From JBJENW01 sp051880395 (GTDB lineage: Bacteria > Bacillota > Clostridia > Lachnospirales > Lachnospiraceae), in NCBI GenBank assembly GCA_051880395.1, contig JBJENW010000320.1:1-7847 (forward strand): a stretch of 7,847 nt of DNA. The letters are read 5' to 3'. Made by a program: the position numbers and the translations under genes. The notes under the pieces were generated by a model. The model did not search any database, was not told the origin of the DNA, and worked only from the letters and a program-made list of their open reading frames with translations. Positions 1-5,800 of this stretch are shown here, piece after piece. Position 1 is the stretch's first letter. Each line of letters opens with the position of its first letter.

Positions 1-415
1 CGTTTCCGGCATTCGGCTGGGAGCGAACACAGGGGCGGCTGGTTCAAAAGTGGCTTTGACAGAAATGATAGTGAGCTCGGGCGGTTGGGATTGTGATGCC
101 TTTGCTGTCTTTCGGTCGGCGGACTGGCTGTGCAAAATTGTACGCGCAAGAAAGAATCCGTTTTTGATTCTTACTTGCGCGTACAATTTTGTGCAGACTG
201 TCCGACATTCGAAAAACAGCAAAAATAAAGCATCACAATCCCACCCGTTCGAACTCGACTTCATTTCTGTCTAGCCACTTTTGAACCAGCCGCCCCTGTG
301 TTCGCTCCCAGCCGAATGCCGGAAACTGTGTATTGGAAACGATTGGTTGAGATGTTCTTTGTCAAAGTTTCCAAAAAGTAAAAGTCAATAAAGTAGTGAT
401 CTGCTCGACAAATCA
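1..415. repeat. Long inverted-repeat element, copy 1 (left end outside window)
   Basis: Bases 3-55 are perfectly complementary to 273-325, giving a 53-bp outer stem. Just inside it, GACAGAAATG (58-67) faces CATTTCTGTC (262-271). The centre holds ATGCCTTTGCTGT (96-108) and a further hairpin at 133-191. The right flank (326-415) contains GGTTGAGATGTTCTTTGTCAAA-like sequence and ends in TGCTCGACAAATCA (402-415); both recur, inverted, at the left of the third copy (7707-7780). Bases 1-47 match 7801-7847 at 46 of 47 positions. I see no credible gene here: the open frame at 50-274 merely runs through the palindrome. I do not recognise the family. A MITE-like non-autonomous element or a structured intergenic repeat are the main options. 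The repeat itself is certain; its function is unknown. Confidence 0.9.
133..191. repeat. Nested hairpin at the tip of palindrome copy 1
   Basis: Bases 133-158 pair with 166-191 (26 positions, one mismatch at 151/173) around a 7-nt loop that includes five T. It forms the apex of the larger palindrome. The second copy has a much shorter apex at the equivalent place, so this hairpin looks like an extra module gained by copy 1 or lost from copy 2. It is not followed by a T-run at its base and is not called a terminator. Confidence 0.8.
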
Positions 416-456
416 AAAATTATTTGGTAAAAATTTCTGATTTTTCTGACAAAATA

Positions 457-485
457 TTGCGTTTTTGCTTGAAATTTGGTAAAAT
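457..485 (+). promoter_or_regulatory. Probable sigma-A-type promoter for the chemotaxis receptor gene
   Basis: TTGCGT (457-462) and TAAAAT (480-485) are separated by 17 bases, about 49 bases upstream of the ATG. The -10 is good and the -35 matches the consensus only in its TTG, so the box is moderate. The -10 overlaps the second copy of an 11-bp direct repeat, ATTTGGTAAAA (422-432 and 474-484), which could be an operator. I saw no convincing flagellar sigma-28 motif here. Confidence 0.45.
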
Positions 486-517
486 AGAAGTAGTCTCAAA
501 TGATCGTTGAAACAAAT

Positions 518-523
518 AGGAGG
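518..523 (+). promoter_or_regulatory. Ribosome binding site that decides the receptor start
   Basis: AGGAGG lies 10 bases before the ATG at 534. A TTG in the same frame at 507 lies upstream of this site and has no good site of its own, so the ATG at 534 is preferred. Confidence 0.8.
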
Positions 524-533
524 AGCGGAGGGT

Positions 534-2306
534 ATGAGTAAGAATAAACCAAAAAAGGAAGAGAAGAAAGTAGGAAAAAACGCAAGTGTACAGGCCAAGT
601 TGATGACACCTATGGTTTTACTTTTAATAATTGCAATGTTTGTAAGTGTATTTTTTTTCGCGTCCGTAAAGAAATTGTATGAACAAGTAGATGAATTGAC
701 AGAGGAAGCAATCGGAAATGTGAATCGGATTTCAGATATAGATACAGAGTTTCAGTGTTTGCAGAAATTGATTTTTGCATACAGTATAAATGATGTGCCG
801 GACACACTCGAACACATCGCAGGGGATGTGCAGAAAAGCCTGGAAAAGGTAAGTACTTTAATGGAAAAATGTGGAAATGAAATTGGTGACGATGATAAGG
901 GATGCCAAGAGTTGTATGCCACTTTATCAGCGGATATGGAAAAATTTTTAGAATTGTACAACCAATCATTTGAAATGATCAGTGGCAATGAGAAAGAAGC
1001 GGGTATTCAGATTGCAAATAATGATTTAACGTTTGCTGGGGTAGCAGTGGAAGCAGATATTGAAAACTTTCAGGCAGAGACGGATGAGGAGGCAGAGGCA
1101 CAGGTTAGTAAAATTAAGAGCATGAAGAGAAAAGCGTTAATACTTGCAAATGCCAGCTTTTTTTGTTTGGCTTTGATTTTTATCTTTGGTGTCTGGGTAA
1201 TTCGTAGAAATATTGTAAAACCGTTAGGACAATCGTACCAGAAAGTACAGGAATTGCTAAAGAGTATCGAAGATGGCAGAGGGGACTTGAATTTGCGTCT
1301 TCCGGTATGGAGCGAGGATGAGATAGGCGCTTTGTCAAAAGGGGTCAATATTTTTGTTGAAACATTACAGACCATTATGAAAGAATTATCCCAGGATTCG
1401 AATGCAATTGATGAGGTTGTGGCAAGTATTGTCACACATGTAGATAAGGCAAACAGTAGTTCCTGTGATATTTCAGCAGTGATGGAGGAACTCTCCGCAT
1501 CCATGGAAGAAGTGGCAAATTCCGCCGCTTCTATGAATGAGAATGCGTCAGATGCAGGCGAAAATATTGCATCCATTGCTTCAAATGCAAATGAGATCCT
1601 TGTGTATGCGAACCAGATGAGTGAGCGCGCGACACAGTTGAAACAGTCTGCAGAGAAAAATAAAGAGGAAACCACAAAGGTGATTTCTTCGATTGAAGTA
1701 TCAATGAAAAAAGCGATTGAAAACAGCAACAGCGTATCTGAGGTTCAGAATCTGACGGAAGATATTTTGAGCATTTCAAGTCAGACGAATCTTTTGGCAT
1801 TAAATGCGTCCATCGAAGCAGCGAGAGCCGGAGAGGCAGGAAAAGGATTTGCGGTTGTTGCAGAAGAAATTCGCCAGTTAGCGGATTCTTCCCGGGAGAC
1901 GGCAAACAATATTCAGTCGATCAATAACATGGTGGTCAGTGCCGTGGAAGAGTTGATCAAGAACTCGAATGAGATTTTGAAATTTATTGATGAGACGATT
2001 TTGAAAGATTACGACAATTTTGTAAGTTCCGGTCAGCAGTACAATGAGGATGCGGAGTATGTCAATACGCAGATGACGGAGTTTGTGCAGAATACAGAGG
2101 AGAGCAATCGCTTGATCGGTGGTATGGTAGAAACATTTAAAGAAATTGCAAATGCGGTGGACGAGAGTGCCAATGCGATTTCAAATGCAGCCGGACAGAC
2201 AACGCAGCTTGTTGAGGATATCAACGAGATTCAGAAAAATGTTATGACCAATCAGGATGTATCTGCGTCTCTGAAAGAGACAACGCAGCGATTCCAGACA
2301 CAGTAA
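534..2306 (+). CDS. Methyl-accepting chemotaxis protein (transmembrane chemoreceptor)
   Basis: A 590-residue receptor that would control the CheA kinase through CheW at the inner face of the membrane. After a Lys-rich cytoplasmic start comes TM1 (about 24-44), then a helical extracellular sensor region (about 45-198), TM2 (about 201-223), a HAMP domain (about 224-283; I-V-K-P-L at 227-231 and the DEIG motif at 262-265), and a long coiled-coil signalling domain (about 290-590). The hairpin tip is classic: SSQTNLLALNASIEAARAGE (415-434), followed by GKGFAVVAEEIRQLA. By hand there are about 21-22 heptads on each side of the tip, as in the 44-heptad class. No CheR-tethering pentapeptide ends the protein. 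The sensor resembles four-helix-bundle types in layout, but the ligand cannot be read from sequence. It has its own promoter and is probably monocistronic, since a palindromic repeat follows. Family assignment is very secure; ligand is unknown. Confidence 0.97.
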   Translation: MSKNKPKKEEKKVGKNASVQAKLMTPMVLLLIIAMFVSVFFFASVKKLYEQVDELTEEAIGNVNRISDIDTEFQCLQKLIFAYSINDVPDTLEHIAGDVQKSLEKVSTLMEKCGNEIGDDDKGCQELYATLSADMEKFLELYNQSFEMISGNEKEAGIQIANNDLTFAGVAVEADIENFQAETDEEAEAQVSKIKSMKRKALILANASFFCLALIFIFGVWVIRRNIVKPLGQSYQKVQELLKSIEDGRGDLNLRLPVWSEDEIGALSKGVNIFVETLQTIMKELSQDSNAIDEVVASIVTHVDKANSSSCDISAVMEELSASMEEVANSAASMNENASDAGENIASIASNANEILVYANQMSERATQLKQSAEKNKEETTKVISSIEVSMKKAIENSNSVSEVQNLTEDILSISSQTNLLALNASIEAARAGEAGKGFAVVAEEIRQLADSSRETANNIQSINNMVVSAVEELIKNSNEILKFIDETILKDYDNFVSSGQQYNEDAEYVNTQMTEFVQNTEESNRLIGGMVETFKEIANAVDESANAISNAAGQTTQLVEDINEIQKNVMTNQDVSASLKETTQRFQTQ

Positions 2307-2339
2307 ACAATTCTATACCATTCTTTGAAAGAAGATGCG

Positions 2340-2630
2340 CGAAAAATATCTCAACTTAGGGGATTCCTGTGCAGACGTTTTCGAAATTTGGCGGGGTTGG
2401 CAAGGCGGCGCGGCTGCTTTCAGAAGGGCTAGACAGAAATGAAGTCGAGTTTGGGTGGGCAAATCCGCTATGCCTTTGCTGTTTTGCCCACCCAAGCTCA
2501 CTAACATTTCTGTCAAAGCCCTTCTGAAAGCAGCCGCGCCGCCTTGCCAACCCCGCCGAACTTCGAAAAAATCCGCACAGGAATCCTCAGCTGAGATCTG
2601 AATCACCCCAAAGAGTGGGGGAGTCGACAC
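2340..2630. repeat. Long inverted-repeat element, copy 2
   Basis: Bases 2390-2430 pair perfectly with 2517-2557 (41 bp, GC-rich). Imperfect pairing continues outward to ATCTCA (2348-2353) facing TGAGAT (2592-2597), including GGATTCCTGTGC (2361-2372) against 2575-2586. Inside the stem, GACAGAAATG (2432-2441) faces CATTTCTGTC (2505-2514), and the apex carries ATGCCTTTGCTGT (2470-2482), as in copy 1. The left edge CGAAAAATATCTCAAC (2340-2355) is identical to 7764-7779 in copy 3. The right tail (about 2603-2628, CCCC-AAA-AG-GTGG-GAGTC pattern) resembles the outer flank of copy 3. The arm types are swapped relative to copy 1, so this copy is inverted. It occupies the gap after the receptor stop codon and might help end that transcript, though no T-run follows the stem. 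Confidence 0.88.
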
Positions 2631-2659
2631 CGTTTCAGGTGGCCAATATAGTAGTGGTT

Positions 2660-2697
2660 GCATCACTTACGCTCAGATAAATCGTAAGTGCGTATGC
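2660..2697. repeat. Small inverted repeat between palindrome copy 2 and the hydrolase promoter
   Basis: CACTTACG (2664-2671) pairs with CGTAAGTG (2683-2690), and GCAT / GTATGC extend the stem with a small bulge. It is followed by an A-run rather than a T-run on the + strand, so it is not an intrinsic terminator for the receptor gene. It lies about 50 bases upstream of the -35 box and could be an operator or simply the outer edge of the repeat element. Confidence 0.5.
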
Positions 2698-2743
2698 AGA
2701 CAAAAAAAGCTTGGGTTTACCGTGAAAAGTATGGTTGAATTGC

Positions 2744-2772
2744 TTGACCATGCTATTTTATTATAGTATAAT
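2744..2772 (+). promoter_or_regulatory. Strong sigma-A-type promoter for the GH9 hydrolase gene
   Basis: TTGACC (2744-2749) and a perfect TATAAT (2767-2772) are spaced by 17 bases, in an AT-rich context. Transcription would begin near 2779-2780, leaving a leader of about 100 nt before the ATG at 2879. This is the best promoter match in the window. Confidence 0.8.
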
Positions 2773-2789
2773 AAATTAGGTGACATAAA

Positions 2790-2855
2790 ATGAAACACAA
2801 AGAACAAAATGTACAGATATTACGCATTCTTTGTGTTGTTTTTATGCAATTGTGA
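2790..2855 (+). CDS. Possible 21-codon upstream ORF in the hydrolase leader
   Basis: ATG at 2790 opens a 21-codon frame ending in TGA at 2853-2855. It is preceded by AGGTGA (2778-2783) six bases upstream, though this would sit at the very 5' end of the predicted transcript. The peptide begins MKHKEQNVQ and ends in a hydrophobic stretch (ILCVVFMQL). The frame covers the whole terminator-like hairpin at 2794-2837, so a ribosome translating it would disrupt that structure. It may be a leader peptide, or a chance frame, or a remnant of another gene's 5' end. Evidence is limited to position and start site. Confidence 0.3.
   Translation: MKHKEQNVQILRILCVVFMQL
2794..2843 (+). terminator. Terminator-like hairpin in the hydrolase 5' leader (possible attenuator)
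   Basis: AACACAAAGAA (2794-2804) is exactly complementary to TTCTTTGTGTT (2827-2837), with a 22-nt loop, followed by G and five T (2839-2843). It lies downstream of the promoter and upstream of the gene, so every transcript from that promoter must cross it. The stem has only three G-C pairs and the loop is long, so it would be a weak terminator on its own; it could instead be an mRNA-stabilising 5' hairpin. Confidence 0.4.
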
Positions 2856-2878
2856 AGAATCTTTAAGGAGGAAAGTAA

Positions 2879-5800
2879 ATGAAAAAGAAGTTAGCGAAGA
2901 TTGCAGTCGGCATCCTCGTTTCCGCAGCGATGGTTGTGACGAGCATACCGGTGGATGTGTTTGCCGGTGTCTGTGTTGGTCAGATCGACTTTGACGAAGG
3001 TATTGGCCTTCCATGGCATACTTGTCAGACAAATCCTGCAAGCCAGACATTCGAAATTGCAAACGGTACCTACAATGTAACGATTAAAAATCCAGGCGGA
3101 GCAAGCCGAGGCGGTGAAGACCGTTGGGATTTGCAATTGCGTCACAGAGGATTGAAAATTGAGAGCGGGCATACATATAATGTTACATTCGATATTAATT
3201 CAACCAGTGATGGACAGATGTGTGCAAAAATTGGTGATTTGAGTGGTCAAATTGAATTGTGGCATAATGCACAAGGATTGACAGAAACAAATACACAAAA
3301 TCCAAAAAAGCCGGATGATCCAAATCAGTCCTGGGATTTGTTACAAATTCAAAAAGGTGATAATCATTTTGAATGTACATTTACTGCAAAACAGACTCTC
3401 GATATTGCAGAGTGGGCATTCCACTATGGCGGTAGTGGAAAGTATACGCCGACAGACTGTTTCCCGGTAGGAACCACTCTGAAATTCGATAATTTGAGTT
3501 TAGAGTGTACCACATGTGGAGAAGAAAATGGAGACGGATGTAACTGGGATAATACAAATGAGATGGGATTTGTTACACCAAGAAGTGATGTACGATTAAA
3601 TCAGGTTGGTTATTTCTCCAATCTTTCGAAAGTAGCTTCTTATGCAACAGATAAAGAAATCGCACCAGTGTCATTTGAAGTAAAAAATTCATCCGGAAAG
3701 ACTGTTTATGAAGGAACTGGTGTGAGCAAAGGAAAAGATGAAGATTCCGGTGAATATGTACAGTTATTAGATTTTACGGAACTCAAAGAATCCGGAAAAG
3801 ATTTCACGATTGAAGTTTCGGATAAAGAGAATGTACAGACAAACAGATACACCAAAGAAAAATATGATATGTGGAAGAGTCAGCCATTTGACATCGCAGA
3901 TCCTTCGAAAGGCGAAAATATCTACGAAGGTGCTTTGACAAATGCATTGAACTATTATTATCAGAACCGTTCTGGTGTAGCAATTGATTCGAAGTATATT
4001 ACATCAGGCGATAAAGCAACACTGGCACATCAGGCAGGTCATGTCAACGATCAGGCATATGTGCAGTCAGAGTGGGTAAAATCTTATAAATCTGACGGAT
4101 CTGATGTGGATAAGGCTTATCAGATTGATTGTACTGGTGGATGGTATGATGCCGGTGACCATGGTAAATATGTTGTAAACGGTGGTATTTCTGTATGGAC
4201 ATTGCAGAATATGTATGAGATGTCAAAAGCATCCGGAACAGAAAGTAAATGGGATGACGGAAAAACCATGCAGATTCCGGAAAATGGAAATGGAACTCCG
4301 GATATTTTGGATGAAGCCAGAGTAGAACTGGAATGGATGTTCAAGATGATCGTGGATTCCAAAGATCCTTATTATGGAAGTAATATGTCAGGTATGGTCT
4401 ACCACAAGATGCATGACCATAAGTGGACTGGTTTAGGTGTTAAAGCTTGGGATTATGCAGATAAATGGGGAACCATTCGTATTGTAAAACCACCTACGAC
4501 AGCTGCTACGTTAAACGTGGCTGCAACCGCAGCACAGGCAGCACGTCTGTGGAAAGGTATTGATGATACATTTGCAGCAAAATGTTTAGAGAAAGCAAAA
4601 CTTACATATGAAGCAGCAAAAGCAAATCCTGCAGTATACGCACCACTTGATCAGGCAATCGGTGGTGGTGCTTACGGAGATGACTATGTAGAGGATGATT
4701 TTTATTGGGCAGCATGTGAGCTGTATGCAACAACAGGAGATCAGACTTATTTAGATGATCTTTCTTCTTACAAAAATAAAAATGATTCTACTGGAAATGA
4801 CAAAGCATTTAGCCTCACAACCAATCTTGGTGGTGGTGAGAACAGCGGTTCTTTCAGTTCTTTTAACTGGGGATGTACCGCAGGTCTTGGAACTTTGACT
4901 CTGTATTTAAATGAAGATAAACTGGCAGATGATCAGAAAGAGTCTGTAGAATCTGCAATCGTATCTGCAGCAGATGCCTATATTGCACAGGAGCAGAATG
5001 AAGGAATGGGTATCCCATACAGATCTACCACGTTTTCAGATGCGATTAATATCGGAGAAGGTATAGAGGTCAATGGTTATGAGTGGGGTTCTAACTCTTT
5101 TGTTGTAAATAATGCAATGGTTATGGCATATGCTTATAAGATCAAAGGAACAAATGAGTACATGAGCGGTGTCAGCACAGCAATGGATTACATTTTTGGA
5201 CGAAATGGTCTTGGAATTTCTTATGTAACAGGTATGGGTGAATATCATACCAAGAGTCCACATCACAGATATTGGGCACATGAGATTGACAGTTCCTTCC
5301 CAAGCGCTCCGGATGGAGTTATGTCTGGTGGCGCAGGTTCCGGTCTTCAGGATCCTTACGTAGCAGGACTTGGATATGTTAGAGGAAAAGTAGCACCTCA
5401 GAAATGTTATGTAGACTCTGCGGAAGCATGGTCTGTAAACGAGGTTACCATTAACTGGAATGCACCGTTTGCATGGGCATTGTCCTTTATTGAAGATGAA
5501 GCTGTTACAGCGCCGAATGCAGATGGTTCTGGTGGCGGAAGCAAACCGAGTGTAAAACCAAGCACAAGCAAACCGAGCAACGGAAGCAGCACAAGTAAAC
5601 CAAGCAGCGGAAGCCAGAATGGTTCCGAAGGCGAAGGAAGCCAGAGCGGTTCCGACAATAAACCAGGAAGCGGAAGTCAGAGTGGTTCAGACAACAAACC
5701 AGGAAGCGGAAGTCAGAGTGGTTCAGACAATAAGCCAAGCCAGGGTAGTTCTGAAAATGACAAACCAAGCAATGAGCCAAGCCAGGGCGGTTCGGACAAT

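Noticed and set aside
50..274. 74-codon open frame on the + strand in palindrome copy 1
   Set aside because: It runs through both arms of the inverted repeat, has no ribosome binding site and no recognisable domain; it is a by-product of the palindrome.
457..485. Flagellar sigma-28 promoter for the receptor
   Set aside because: No convincing TAAA ... CCGATAT-type pair was found at suitable spacing; a sigma-A-like pair fits better.
507..533. TTG start nine codons upstream for the chemoreceptor
   Set aside because: The AGGAGG at 518-523 lies inside this extension and is correctly placed for the ATG at 534.
2321..2333. TTCTTTGAAAGAA palindrome after the receptor stop as a terminator
   Set aside because: The stem is short and AT-rich with essentially no loop, and no T-run follows.
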